From: Pseudomonas sp. AOB-7 | Lineage (GTDB): Bacteria; Pseudomonadota; Gammaproteobacteria; Pseudomonadales; Pseudomonadaceae | Reading direction: 5' to 3' | Length of the DNA: 64,000 nucleotides | Assembly (NCBI RefSeq): GCF_003696305.1 | Contig: NZ_RFFK01000004.1 | Span: forward strand, 124,001-188,000 | Shown here: in pieces, positions 32,628 to 41,019 of the stretch | How the letters are laid out: each line of letters starts with the position of its first letter | Numbering within the stretch: the first letter of the stretch is position 1 | The notes under the pieces: generated by a model | Database searches by the model: none | What the model was told of the DNA's origin: nothing | Seen by the model: only the letters and a program-made list of their open reading frames with translations | Position numbers and translations under genes: made by a program

Positions 32628-33875
32628 CTAAGGCAGCCGTTGGCCCCCAGGCTGCGCCGTGCGCACCAAGGTCGCCTCTGCCCCGGAATCCCCAGGGGCC
32701 GCCCCCGCCCAGCGCAAGGCCAGCGGCCCGAGCAACAGCAGCAGCCCCATCAGGGCGAAGGCCGCCCACCAGCCGAGCAACCGGTCGTCGCCCAGAGCGT
32801 CGAGGCACATGCCGAACAGCAGCGGTCCGAGGAAGGCGCCGGTAAAGCCGGTGCAGGAATACAGCGCCATGGCCGCGCCGCGGTGGCTGGCCGGCGCGGC
32901 GCCGATCAGCCCGGCAGTGAGCGAGGCGGAGTCGGCGGTGACGGTCACCGCGTAGAGCAGGATCAACAGCAGCAACGCCCAGAACGGCAGCGCCGCGCCC
33001 AGGCCGATCAGCCCGGCCAGCAGCGCCGACATCAGCATCACCGCGATCAGCCAGCGCTCACGGCCGACCCGCAGCGCCAGCTCGTTACCGAGGATGCTCG
33101 CCGGCATGCCGATCAGGGTCGCCAGCATCGCCACCCAGGTGGCGGACAGCCAGGGCTCGACGCCCTGCAAGTGCCCGGCGAACACCACGAAGGCCACCAG
33201 CCAGGCACGCAGGGCGAACAGCTCCAGGTTATGCACCGCATAGGCCAGACAGTAGGCCAGCACCGCGCGACTTTTCAGCGGCGCCAGGTCCAGCAGCCGA
33301 CGTGGCTCATGGGCCACCACCGGTTTGGGCGCCAGCCCCCACTGCACCATGGCCCAGGCCAGCAAGGCGCAGGCGCCGCTGAGCAGCGCCGGCAATTGCC
33401 AGCCGCCGAGTTTGGCCAGCTCGCCGGCGAGAATGAAGGACAGCGCCGTGCCCAGGCCGAAGCTGGCGGTGTAGAAGGCGATGGCGCGCGACTGCGCGGC
33501 GCCGTCGATACGCTCGGAGAGCGCCTTGAGTCCCGGCATATAGGTGCCGGCCAGGCCGATACCGGCCAGCACCCGCCAGGCCAGGGCCGACCAGAAGCCT
33601 TCGGCGAAGACGAAACCGGCACTGGCCAGCGCCGTCAGCAGCATGGCCACCAGGTAGATCAGTCGCGCGTCGTGACGGTCAGTCAGGCCGGTGAGAACCG
33701 GCACGGCGAGCATGTAGCCGAGGAAGAAGCCGCCGCCGATCCAGCCCGCCTCGGTGTTGGAGAGCCCCCACAGCTGCTGGAACTCCGGCAGCAGCGCGGC
33801 GAACAGGGCGAAGCCGGCCATGCCCAGGGTCTCGGCCGTGCACAGCAGCAACGTCAGGCGACGGGCGTTGTTCAC
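32628..33875 (-). CDS. MFS transporter downstream of phnP
   Basis: A 415-residue major facilitator protein with 12 hydrophobic stretches. Motifs include 'GWIGGGFFLGYMLAVPVLTG' and the loop 'LTDRHDARLIYLV', with 'AGTYMPGLKALSERIDG' in the second half of the N-terminal bundle ('GIGLAGTYMPGLKALSERID'). Its start overlaps the phnP stop by ATGA, so it is probably co-transcribed at the end of the C-P lyase operon. Whether it exports a product or imports a phosphonate or phosphite is unknown. Confidence 0.85.
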   Translation of the reverse strand: MNNARRLTLLLCTAETLGMAGFALFAALLPEFQQLWGLSNTEAGWIGGGFFLGYMLAVPVLTGLTDRHDARLIYLVAMLLTALASAGFVFAEGFWSALAWRVLAGIGLAGTYMPGLKALSERIDGAAQSRAIAFYTASFGLGTALSFILAGELAKLGGWQLPALLSGACALLAWAMVQWGLAPKPVVAHEPRRLLDLAPLKSRAVLAYCLAYAVHNLELFALRAWLVAFVVFAGHLQGVEPWLSATWVAMLATLIGMPASILGNELALRVGRERWLIAVMLMSALLAGLIGLGAALPFWALLLLILLYAVTVTADSASLTAGLIGAAPASHRGAAMALYSCTGFTGAFLGPLLFGMCLDALGDDRLLGWWAAFALMGLLLLLGPLALRWAGAAPGDSGAEATLVRTAQPGGQRLP

Positions 33876-34636
33876 AGCACGCGCCCGTCGCTGGCCAGCG
33901 TCACCCCGGGCGGCAGCGCGTCGGGATGATCCAGCAACCAGGCGTCGAAGCTATGGCCGATATGGGTCAGCACGGTCTCCTGCGGGCGCAGGCGCTCGAC
34001 CACTTGCAGGGCGCGGGTCAGGTCGTTGTGGTTGCGCGGCGCCAGCGGCTGCGGCGCGGTGGAGCAATCGAGCACCAAGAGATCCAGCGGCGCACGATCC
34101 AGCTCGGCGCAGCTGGCCTCGGGTACGCCGACCGTGTCGGTAAGGTAGGCGATGCGCCGGCCCTGCCCTTCGAGCCCTTGCCCTTCGAACAAGTAACCGA
34201 AGGTCGGCTTGGAATGCGTCAACGGCAAGGCGGTGACCCGTAACTCACCCAATGCGCGGCGCTCGAAGGCGGCGAACGGCTGGCTGAAGTCGAGAATGCC
34301 GGGGTGCTTGTACAGGTCGGCCAGGCCCGCGGGATCACCAGGCCCGTGCACCGGGATGATCAGCCCCTGGCCCCAGCGCAGATGCAGCAGGCCCTGGGCG
34401 TGGTCGGCGTGGTAATGGGTCTGCAGGATGCCGCTGAGGCTATGCGGCGCGAAGCGCTCGGTGAGATCGGTCAGGCCGCTGTCGATCAGCCAGCGCTGCG
34501 TGCCGCATTCGATCAGTGCGCAGCAGGGGCCACGGCGGCGCGCCGGATAGACGCGGGCGGCGTCGCAGGCCGGGCAGCTGCAGTTGTAGACCGGCACCTG
34601 ACGGGCGTCTCCCGTGCCGAGCAGGGTCAGGCGCAT
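33872..34636 (-). CDS. phnP: Phosphoribosyl 1,2-cyclic phosphate phosphodiesterase PhnP
   Basis: PhnP opens 5-phosphoribosyl 1,2-cyclic phosphate, the cyclic product of C-P lyase, to the 1,5-bisphosphate. The 254-residue protein is a metallo-beta-lactamase fold with 'LQTHYHADHAQGLLHLRWGQ' (HxHxDH), 'TALPLTHSKPTFGYLFEG', 'AYLTDTVG' and 'TVLTHIGHSFDAWL'. The N-terminal 'NCSCPACDAARVYPARRR' holds the structural zinc Cys residues. It overlaps phnN upstream by 10 bases and the MFS gene downstream by four. Confidence 0.94.
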   Translation of the reverse strand: MRLTLLGTGDARQVPVYNCSCPACDAARVYPARRRGPCCALIECGTQRWLIDSGLTDLTERFAPHSLSGILQTHYHADHAQGLLHLRWGQGLIIPVHGPGDPAGLADLYKHPGILDFSQPFAAFERRALGELRVTALPLTHSKPTFGYLFEGQGLEGQGRRIAYLTDTVGVPEASCAELDRAPLDLLVLDCSTAPQPLAPRNHNDLTRALQVVERLRPQETVLTHIGHSFDAWLLDHPDALPPGVTLASDGRVL

Positions 34637-35184
34637 CGGCGAGCCTCGTCGAGCAGGTGCAGCAGACGGCTGACGGTGTGCGGCAGGGGGCCGGAGTTGT
34701 CGAGGATGACGGTGCCTGCCCTCTCCTCCTGCTGCAACTGGCGACTGCGCGCCAGGCGCTGTTCGATCTGCTCCGGCGTTTCCCGGCCGCGAGCCAGCAG
34801 GCGCTGGCGCAGCACCGCTTCGTCGACCTGCAGAACAATCGCCAGCAGATCCGGATAGCGCTGGCGGGCGGCAGCGAGATGACCGCGCGAACCATTGATC
34901 AGCACATCCTGGCCGGCGCTCAGCCAGTCATCGATCTCGCGCGGGATGCCGTAGGCCAGGCCGTTGGCGCGCCAGCTCAGGGCGAAGGCACCCTCGCCCT
35001 GCAGGCGCTCGAACTCCGCCGGGCTGACCCCTAGGGCATCCTCGCCGACCGATTCGGCGCTGCGGGTGATCACCCGCCGGGCGAAACGGCAGCCGTGCGC
35101 CTCCAGCGGCGCACGTGCGGCTTGCAACAGGCTGTCCTTGCCCGAGCCCGAAGGCCCCATCAGATAGATCAACCTGCCCTGCAT
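34627..35184 (-). CDS. phnN: Ribose 1,5-bisphosphokinase PhnN
   Basis: PhnN phosphorylates ribose 1,5-bisphosphate to PRPP, returning the sugar from C-P lyase to nucleotide metabolism. The 185-residue kinase begins 'MQGRLIYLMGPSGSGKDSLL' with an intact P-loop (GPSGSGKD) and has 'RFARRVITRSAES' and 'GQDVLINGSRGHL'. The ATG at 35184 shares a base with the phnM stop (TGATG) and has AAGGG 7-8 bases upstream; upstream in-frame codons overlap phnM and are rejected. It overlaps phnP by 10 bases. Confidence 0.94.
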   Translation of the reverse strand: MQGRLIYLMGPSGSGKDSLLQAARAPLEAHGCRFARRVITRSAESVGEDALGVSPAEFERLQGEGAFALSWRANGLAYGIPREIDDWLSAGQDVLINGSRGHLAAARQRYPDLLAIVLQVDEAVLRQRLLARGRETPEQIEQRLARSRQLQQEERAGTVILDNSGPLPHTVSRLLHLLDEARRCA

Positions 35185-36329
35185 CAGAACACCCTTCGTG
35201 CTTGGCGCCACACCTGCTGGATCACCGGTTGCTGGCCATGCGCCCTGGCCTGCACCAGGTCGGCGCGCAGGCCGACGCGGATCTCGCCTCGATCATCTAG
35301 CCCGGCCGCCCTGGCTGGCGCGCGGCTCACGGTGGCGATGGCCGCCGGCAAATCATAGTCGTTGTCCTGCCCGGCGAGCAGCCAGGCCGCGTGTAGCAGG
35401 CTGGCCGGGTAGTAGTCGCTGGAGAGGATATCCAGCACGCCGTGGCGTGCCAGCTCCGCGGCGGCGATATTGCCGGAGTGCGAGCCACCACGCACCAGAT
35501 TCGGCGCGCCCATCAGCACCTTCAGGCCCAGCTCGTGGCTGGCCCTGGCCGCTTCCAGGGTGGTGGGAAACTCGGCGATGGCCATGCCGAAACCGGCCGA
35601 CTCCTGCACGTGGGCCAGGGTCGCGTCGTCATGGCTGGCCACGGAGATGCCGCGGGCGTGGCAGTCCTCGACTATGGCGCGGCGCTGGCGGTCGCTGTAC
35701 TGGCGCGAGTTGGCGATCTGCTCCTGGAGGAACTCCTCCATCTCCGCCGGGCTCAGGTGGTACTTGCCCATGTAGTACTCGCGGTACTTCTCCACCTTGG
35801 CGAACTGGCGCTGGCCGGGCGAGTGGTCCATCACCGACACCAAGGCCACCAGCGGGTGCTCCACCAGGTCGCGGTAGAGGCTCAGGGCATCGGGGTGGCA
35901 CAGCTCGCAGCGCAGGTGCAGGCGATGCTCGGCGCGGGTCTGCCCGGCCGCCTCGCTGGCGGCGATGGCCTCGATCATCGCCGGCAGCTGCTGCATGCGC
36001 CGGCCACGCGGGTTGATATCGCCGATGGAAAGCGCATCGAACACCGTGGTGATGCCGGCGGCGACGATCTGCGCATCGTGGGTCAGCACCGCCGAGGCCG
36101 ACGGCCAATCGACTCCCGGCCTGGGGCTCATATGCTTTTCCAGGTTGTCGGTGTGCAGTTCCACCAGCCCCGGCAGCAGGTAGTCGCCGCCCAGGTCCTG
36201 GGCCTGCGGCAGACGGCTGGCGCCCTCGTCCACCGCGGCGATCAGCCCGTCGCGCAGCAGCAGGGTGCCGAGGAACTCGCGCTCGGCGGTGACGATACGG
36301 GCGTTGCTGAGAATCTGTTCAGACGACAT
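35184..36329 (-). CDS. phnM: RPnTP hydrolase PhnM
   Basis: PhnM hydrolyses alpha-D-ribose 1-methylphosphonate 5-triphosphate to the 5-phosphate and pyrophosphate, the step before C-P cleavage. The 381-residue amidohydrolase-fold protein has the metal motif 'LLPGLVELHTDNLEKHMSPR', 'VSVMDHSPGQRQF', 'VASHDDATLAHV', 'GAPNLVRGGSHSGN' and 'DILSSDYYPASLL'. It overlaps the phnL stop by 11 bases and the phnN start by one base, as expected of a tightly coupled operon. Confidence 0.96.
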   Translation of the reverse strand: MSSEQILSNARIVTAEREFLGTLLLRDGLIAAVDEGASRLPQAQDLGGDYLLPGLVELHTDNLEKHMSPRPGVDWPSASAVLTHDAQIVAAGITTVFDALSIGDINPRGRRMQQLPAMIEAIAASEAAGQTRAEHRLHLRCELCHPDALSLYRDLVEHPLVALVSVMDHSPGQRQFAKVEKYREYYMGKYHLSPAEMEEFLQEQIANSRQYSDRQRRAIVEDCHARGISVASHDDATLAHVQESAGFGMAIAEFPTTLEAARASHELGLKVLMGAPNLVRGGSHSGNIAAAELARHGVLDILSSDYYPASLLHAAWLLAGQDNDYDLPAAIATVSRAPARAAGLDDRGEIRVGLRADLVQARAHGQQPVIQQVWRQARRVF

Positions 36330-37035
36330 AGACGTACTCCGGTTGCGCCGCCGCGACGCTCATGTCGAGGTAACGGTCGGCCACCGCCTCGCGGGCGATG
36401 CGGTCGTGGAAGATGCCGATCAGCGCGCTGCCGGCCGCCTTGGCCTCGAGAATCAGCTCCAGCACCACCTGGCGGTTGGCCTCGTCCAGTGAGGCGGTGG
36501 GCTCGTCGAGCAGCAGCACCGGCCACTCGACCATAAAGCCGCGGGCGATATTGACGCGCTGCTGCTCGCCGCCGGAAAAGGTGCCCGGCGCCAGTTGCCA
36601 GAGCGCCTCAGGGATATTCAGCCGGCTCAGCAGGGGCTTGGCCCGCGCCTCGGCGTCGCTGCGCGTCCAGCCACGGGCCAGCGCCGGCTCCATCACCACG
36701 TCCAGCGTCGACACGCGCGGAATCACCCGCAGGAACTGGCTGACGTAACCCAGGCTCTGCCGACGCACCGCCAGCACCTGGCGCGGCTCGGCGCCGACCA
36801 GCTCCACCGGCGCGCCCTGGTGACGGATGCGGATGCTGCCGCCGGCCGCCAGGTAGTTGCCGTACAGGGTGCGCAGCAGGGTCGACTTGCCGGCGCCGGA
36901 CTGGCCGTGCAGCACCAGGCACTCGCCGCCGCGCACGGCGAAATTCAGGTCACGCAGCACCTGCAGGACGACGCCGTTCTGCTGGTGCAGGGTGAAGGTC
37001 TTGCTGAGGCCGCTGACCTCGATCAGGTTGTTCAT
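36319..37035 (-). CDS. phnL: C-P lyase ABC-type protein PhnL
   Basis: PhnL is an ABC ATPase-like component that works with PhnGHI, the enzyme that displaces adenine from ATP by phosphonate. The 238-residue protein has Walker A 'LHGQSGAGKSTLLRTLYG', the signature 'LAPGTFSGGEQQRVNIARGF' and Walker B 'WPVLLLDEPTASLDEANR', with the H-loop 'IGIFHDRIARE'. The ATG at 37035 has GAGGT about 8 bases upstream; earlier in-frame codons belong to the repeat region. It is separated from phnK by about 150 bases containing an inverted repeat, unlike the other junctions. Confidence 0.95.
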   Translation of the reverse strand: MNNLIEVSGLSKTFTLHQQNGVVLQVLRDLNFAVRGGECLVLHGQSGAGKSTLLRTLYGNYLAAGGSIRIRHQGAPVELVGAEPRQVLAVRRQSLGYVSQFLRVIPRVSTLDVVMEPALARGWTRSDAEARAKPLLSRLNIPEALWQLAPGTFSGGEQQRVNIARGFMVEWPVLLLDEPTASLDEANRQVVLELILEAKAAGSALIGIFHDRIAREAVADRYLDMSVAAAQPEYVYVV

Positions 37036-37091
37036 ACCTACCTCTATTACCGTCGTAGCCCTGGTTTCCTCGGAGCTACGGGTGGTCGGTT

Positions 37092-37165
37092 GTAGGGTGG
37101 ATGGCGCTTTATCCATCCACCGATGACGACTCGCTGGTGGATGAGAAAAGCGTCATCCACCCTAC
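37092..37165. repeat. GTGGAT-type inverted-repeat element, copy 2, between phnK and phnL
   Basis: GTAGGGTGGATGGCGCTTT (37092-37110) is mirrored at 37146-37165 by AAAAGCGTCATCCACCCTAC, with inner GTGGAT copies between. It shares its core with the element at 25755-25812. It occupies most of the only large gap in the phn gene run. It could form a long hairpin in the phn mRNA that affects processing or dampens phnL expression. Confidence 0.75.
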
Positions 37166-37187
37166 GCAGCACCAGCTCGCGGTACGC

Positions 37188-37997
37188 TTATGGCTGCAAC
37201 ACCGACGACACCAAGAGCTGCGAATAGGGATGCTGCGGATCGTCGAGAATCTGATCGGTCAGCCCCGCCTCCACCACACGCGAGCGGCGCATCACCATCA
37301 GGCGGTCGGCCAGCAGCCTTGCCACCGCCAGGTCGTGGGTGACGATCACCACCGCCAGGTCCAGCTCACGCACCAGGCCGCGCAACAGGTCGAGCAGGCG
37401 CGCCTGCACCGACACATCCAGCCCCCCGGTCGGTTCGTCCATAAACACCAGGCGCGGCGCGGAGACCAGGTTGCGGGCGATCTGCAGGCGCTGCTGCATG
37501 CCGCCGGAAAAGGTGCGCGGCAGGTCGTCGATACGCGCCGGGTCGATCTCCACCTGGCTCAGCCAGTCGAGCCCGGCAGCGCGCAGTTCGCCGTAGTGGC
37601 GCACGCCCTGGGCCATCAGCCGCTCGCCGATGTTGGCGCCGGCCGATACCGCCATGCGCAGCCCATCACGCGGGTTCTGCTCGACGAAGCCCCACTCAGT
37701 GCGCAGCAGCGTGCGCCGCTGCGCCTCGCTGGCGCTGTACAGATCGAGCCACTGGCCATCGCGGCCGCGATAACTCACCGCGCCGCGATCCGGCGGGCAG
37801 CGCCCGGAGAGCAAGCTGAGCAAGGTGGACTTGCCCGAGCCGGACTCGCCGACGATGCCCAGCACCTCGCCGGGATAGAGGTCGAAGCTCACCCCCTGGC
37901 AGCCCTTGTCCGGGCCGTACAGGCGGGTCAGGTCACGCGCCGAGAACAGCGGCTCGGCCGCTGCCACAGCAGGTTGCAGAGGTTCGGCGGCGCTCAT
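37188..37997 (-). CDS. phnK: C-P lyase ABC-type protein PhnK
   Basis: PhnK is an ABC ATPase subunit that binds the C-P lyase core through PhnJ. The 269-residue protein has Walker A '[20 protein letters not shown]', the signature 'LPRTFSGGMQQRLQIARNLV' and Walker B 'PRLVFMDEPTGGLDVSVQAR', with the H-loop 'VIVTHDLAVARLL'. The ATG overlaps the phnJ stop (ATGA). The N-terminus has about 15 extra Ala-rich residues before the ABC fold begins at 'PLFSARDLTRLYG'. Confidence 0.95.
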   Translation of the reverse strand: MSAAEPLQPAVAAAEPLFSARDLTRLYGPDKGCQGVSFDLYPGEVLGIVGESGSGKSTLLSLLSGRCPPDRGAVSYRGRDGQWLDLYSASEAQRRTLLRTEWGFVEQNPRDGLRMAVSAGANIGERLMAQGVRHYGELRAAGLDWLSQVEIDPARIDDLPRTFSGGMQQRLQIARNLVSAPRLVFMDEPTGGLDVSVQARLLDLLRGLVRELDLAVVIVTHDLAVARLLADRLMVMRRSRVVEAGLTDQILDDPQHPYSQLLVSSVLQP

Positions 37998-38872
37998 TGC
38001 AGGTTCTCCTCGAGGCGCTCGGTGCGCTGGCGGCAGTAGTCGGTGTCGGAGCAGACGTAGCGCTTGCTGCCGGCGTCGTCGACGATCAGCTCGTCGAGGA
38101 AGGACTCGCCGCTGCCGCAGAAGGCGCAGCACTGGTCCCAGCGCTGTACGGCGAAGGGGTGATCTTCGAAGTCCAGGCTGACCACACGGGTAAAGGGCGG
38201 CACCGCGTACAGGCGCTTTTCACGACCGGCGCCGAACAGCATCAGCGCCGGGCTCATGTCCAGCTTGGGGTTGTCGAATTTCGGGATCGGCGACGGGTCC
38301 ATCACGTAGCGCTCGTCTACCGTCACCGGGTAGGCGTAGGCGGTGGCGATATGGCCGAAGGTGGCGATGTCCTCGTACAGCTTCACGTGCATCACGCCGT
38401 AATCCTCCAGCGCATGCATGGTCCGCGTCTCCTGCTCGCTCGGCTCGATAAAGCGCAGCGGCTCGGGGATCGGCACCTGGTAGACCATGATCTGCCCGGC
38501 CGACAGCGGCGTTTCCGGGATGCGGTGGCGGGTCTGGATCACGCTGGCCTCCACCGTACGCTCGGTGGTGGCGACGCCGGCGGTGCGGGCAAAGAAGCGG
38601 CGGATCGACACCGCGTTGGTGGTGTCATCAGCGCCCTGGTCGATCACCTTGAGCACGTCGTCACGGCCGAGAATGGCGGCGGTCAGCTGCATGCCACCGG
38701 TGCCCCAGCCGTAGGGCAGCGGCATCTCACGACCACCGAAAGGCACCTGGTAGCCGGGGATCGCCACCGCCTTGAGCAGACCGCGGCGGATCATGCGCTT
38801 GGTCTGCTCGTCGAGGTAGGCGAAGTTGTAGGCCGACGCCTCGCGGGCGCCGCTTGCGTTGGACAGGTTCAT
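37994..38872 (-). CDS. phnJ: Carbon-phosphorus lyase PhnJ
   Basis: PhnJ is the radical-SAM enzyme that cleaves the C-P bond of ribose 1-alkylphosphonate 5-phosphate, releasing the hydrocarbon and a 1,2-cyclic phosphate. In this 292-residue protein the cluster Cys residues are C249-x2-C252-x21-C274, the PhnJ-type pattern, with C280 matching the catalytic thiyl Cys of the E. coli enzyme. The segment is 'CCAFCGSGESFLDE' ... 'YVCSDTDYC'. It also has 'PYGWGTGGMQLTAAILGRDD'. The start shares a base with the phnI stop and the stop overlaps phnK (ATGA). Confidence 0.97.
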   Translation of the reverse strand: MNLSNASGAREASAYNFAYLDEQTKRMIRRGLLKAVAIPGYQVPFGGREMPLPYGWGTGGMQLTAAILGRDDVLKVIDQGADDTTNAVSIRRFFARTAGVATTERTVEASVIQTRHRIPETPLSAGQIMVYQVPIPEPLRFIEPSEQETRTMHALEDYGVMHVKLYEDIATFGHIATAYAYPVTVDERYVMDPSPIPKFDNPKLDMSPALMLFGAGREKRLYAVPPFTRVVSLDFEDHPFAVQRWDQCCAFCGSGESFLDELIVDDAGSKRYVCSDTDYCRQRTERLEENLQ

Positions 38873-39948
38873 CAGCGGTTCTCCTCTGCCGGCGCCTGGC
38901 GGCGCAGCGTGCGGATCAGTTCCAGTTCGGCCTGGAAGTCGACGTAGTGCGGCAATTTGAGGTGTGAGACGAAGCCGGCGGCCTCGACGTTGTCGCAGTG
39001 CATCAGCACGAACTCCTCCTCCTGCGCCGGGCCCTGTACCTCTTCGCCGTACTCGCCGGCGCGCAGCGCGCGGTCGACCAGGGCCATGCCCATGGCCTTG
39101 CGCTCGGCGTAACCGAAGGCCAGGCCGTAGCCGCGGGTGAACTGCGCCTGCTCGGCGCTTTCACCGACGAACTGGTTGACCATCTCGCACTCGGTGATTT
39201 CGATGTCGCCCAGCGGCACGGCGAAGCCCAGTTCGGCGGGCGTCATCCACACCTCGACGTCGCCGATGCGGATCTCCCCGGCGAAGGGGTGGTTGCGTCC
39301 GTAGCCACGCTGCGTGGAATAACCCAGCGCCAGCAGGAAGCCCTCGTCGCCACGGGCCAGCGCCTGCAGGCGCTCGGCGCGGCTGGCGGGAAAGGCCAGC
39401 GGCTCGCGGGTGATGTCCGGCACCGGCGCGCCGTCATCCGTCTCGCGGGCCATCAGGCCTTCGCCTGCGAGAAAATCCAGCACCCGCGGACAGGGTTTGG
39501 GCTCGTCGGCGAGCGAGGTTTGCGGCGCCGGATACTCGCCCTCGGCCAGCAGGGCGAAGTCCAGCAGGCGGTGGGTGTAGTCGAAGGTCGGGCCGAGCAA
39601 CTGGCCGCCGGGCAGGTCCTTGAAGGTAGCGGAGATGCGCCGCTCCAGCTGCATCCGCGTGCTGTCCAGCGGTTCGCTGGCAGCGAAACGCGGCAGCGTG
39701 GTGCGGTAGGCGCGCAAGAGGAAGATGGCTTCCATCAGGTCGCCGGCCGCCTGCTTGATCGCCAGCGCGGCCAGTTCCTCGTCGTACAGCGAGCCCTCGC
39801 TCATCACCCGGGCCACGGCCAGCGGCAGTTGCTGGCGGATCTGCTGCACACCCAGTTCGGCGACGGCGGTATCGCCACGGCGACGGTTGGCCAGCAGTTG
39901 ATGGGCATTGTCGATGGCGCGTTCGCCACCCTTGACGGCGACATACAT
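38872..39948 (-). CDS. phnI: C-P lyase core subunit PhnI
   Basis: PhnI is the catalytic nucleosidase subunit of PhnGHI that couples methylphosphonate and similar substrates to ATP with loss of adenine. The 358-residue protein begins 'MYVAVKGGERAIDNAHQLLA' and has 'ALARGDEGFLLALGYSTQRG', 'GYGRNHPFAGEIRIGDVEV' and 'TRGYGLAFGYAERKAMGMAL', all typical. It shares one base with phnH upstream and one with phnJ downstream. Length is normal. Confidence 0.96.
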   Translation of the reverse strand: MYVAVKGGERAIDNAHQLLANRRRGDTAVAELGVQQIRQQLPLAVARVMSEGSLYDEELAALAIKQAAGDLMEAIFLLRAYRTTLPRFAASEPLDSTRMQLERRISATFKDLPGGQLLGPTFDYTHRLLDFALLAEGEYPAPQTSLADEPKPCPRVLDFLAGEGLMARETDDGAPVPDITREPLAFPASRAERLQALARGDEGFLLALGYSTQRGYGRNHPFAGEIRIGDVEVWMTPAELGFAVPLGDIEITECEMVNQFVGESAEQAQFTRGYGLAFGYAERKAMGMALVDRALRAGEYGEEVQGPAQEEEFVLMHCDNVEAAGFVSHLKLPHYVDFQAELELIRTLRRQAPAEENR

Positions 39949-40559
39949 CAGGCAGCCTCCTCGGTTTCGATCAGCACGCGGGTGCTGCGCGGCAGGCCGA
40001 TCACCTCGCCGCCTGCGGCGAAGAAGCAGTCCAGGCCACGGGGAAAGGCGCTGCGCGCCTGGCGCTGCTGCCAGAACGAGGCCGGCAACGGCAGGCTGAC
40101 GCTGCGCACGTCCTTGATGCCGGGGCCGAGCCAGCGCAGGGCCGGGCCGGCGTGCAGATCGCCCAGCTGGATCAGCAGGGTGCAGGACTGATCCGGGTAG
40201 CGCTCGCTGCCGTTGTCGAAGTCCGCCAGGTCGCCCAGCTCGCGCTCATCGAGCAGGGCGAACAGCGCCACCTCGCGCTCGGCGACTATCGGGCAGCCAC
40301 AGTGGAACGCCAGGTTGGCGCGGATCAGCGGCGTATCGAAGTGCGGCGCCAGCCACAGCGGCGTGTCGCTGTCGAGAAAGGCCAGGCACAGGCCATAGGT
40401 GGCCGGGGCCAGGTCGCCCAGGGCGTGGGCGCGGTCCATGGCGCGCGGCAGACCCGGTTCGGCCAGGGCGCCGAGGGCGGCGCGGAAGCTGAGCTGGGCG
40501 TCCAGCACCGGGTCGTCGAAAGCCGGTTGCAGCCAGTGCGAGCTGTGCGGCGCGTTCAT
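39948..40559 (-). CDS. phnH: C-P lyase core subunit PhnH
   Basis: PhnH is a structural subunit of the PhnGHIJ core complex. The 203-residue protein has the family segments 'PAFDDPVLDAQLSFRAALGA', 'FHCGCPIVAEREVALFALLD' and 'LGPGIKDVRSVSLPLPASFW', and ends 'GLPRSTRVLIETEEAA'. The ATG at 40559 overlaps the phnG stop (TGATG); a TTG one codon earlier is not needed. Confidence 0.95.
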   Translation of the reverse strand: MNAPHSSHWLQPAFDDPVLDAQLSFRAALGALAEPGLPRAMDRAHALGDLAPATYGLCLAFLDSDTPLWLAPHFDTPLIRANLAFHCGCPIVAEREVALFALLDERELGDLADFDNGSERYPDQSCTLLIQLGDLHAGPALRWLGPGIKDVRSVSLPLPASFWQQRQARSAFPRGLDCFFAAGGEVIGLPRSTRVLIETEEAA

Positions 40560-41008
40560 CAATCCTCTCCTCTGACCAGGGTGAAAAACTCCACCTGGGT
40601 GGTGGCAGTCTGTGCGGCCCGAGCCAGGCGCTGTTCGCGCTGCTGGCGGGCCAGGGGTTCGATCAGGTCGCTGAGCCAGCGGGCCTGGTCGCTGCCCTGC
40701 AGGTGGGCGTCGGCCAGCGCCGCCAGCTCGGCGCGGCGCTTGTCGCGGCCGGCCAGGTAGCTGTAGCCGGTGCGGCCGTCGGCCAGGCGCACCACGCAGC
40801 GGGTGACGGTCATCTCGCCGAGGTTGAAGGCGTTGCCGGTGCCGCCCATGCGCCCGCGCACCAGGGTCATGCCCACCTCGGGGGCGCGGATCAGCTGGTA
40901 GGCGCTGTCCTTGAGCGCCGCCTCGTGGGCATCGAGGGCGTCGCCGGCGCGGGCCAGCACGCCCATCCAGCGCTGGCGTACGGCGATGTTCGAATCATGT
41001 TCGTTCAT
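40559..41008 (-). CDS. phnG: C-P lyase core subunit PhnG
   Basis: PhnG is the small subunit of the PhnGHI nucleosidase. From the ATG at 41008 ('MNEHDSNIAVRQRWMGVLAR') it has 149 residues, with the conserved 'EVGMTLVRGRMGGTGNAFNL', 'GEMTVTRCVVRLADGRTGYS' and 'YLAGRDKRRAELAALADA'. GGAG lies 7-8 bases before this ATG. An ATG four codons upstream at 41020, overlapping the phnF stop (TGATG), is a possible alternative. It follows phnF and precedes phnH. Confidence 0.94.
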   Translation of the reverse strand: MNEHDSNIAVRQRWMGVLARAGDALDAHEAALKDSAYQLIRAPEVGMTLVRGRMGGTGNAFNLGEMTVTRCVVRLADGRTGYSYLAGRDKRRAELAALADAHLQGSDQARWLSDLIEPLARQQREQRLARAAQTATTQVEFFTLVRGED

Positions 41009-41019
41009 GCGGGTCTCCA

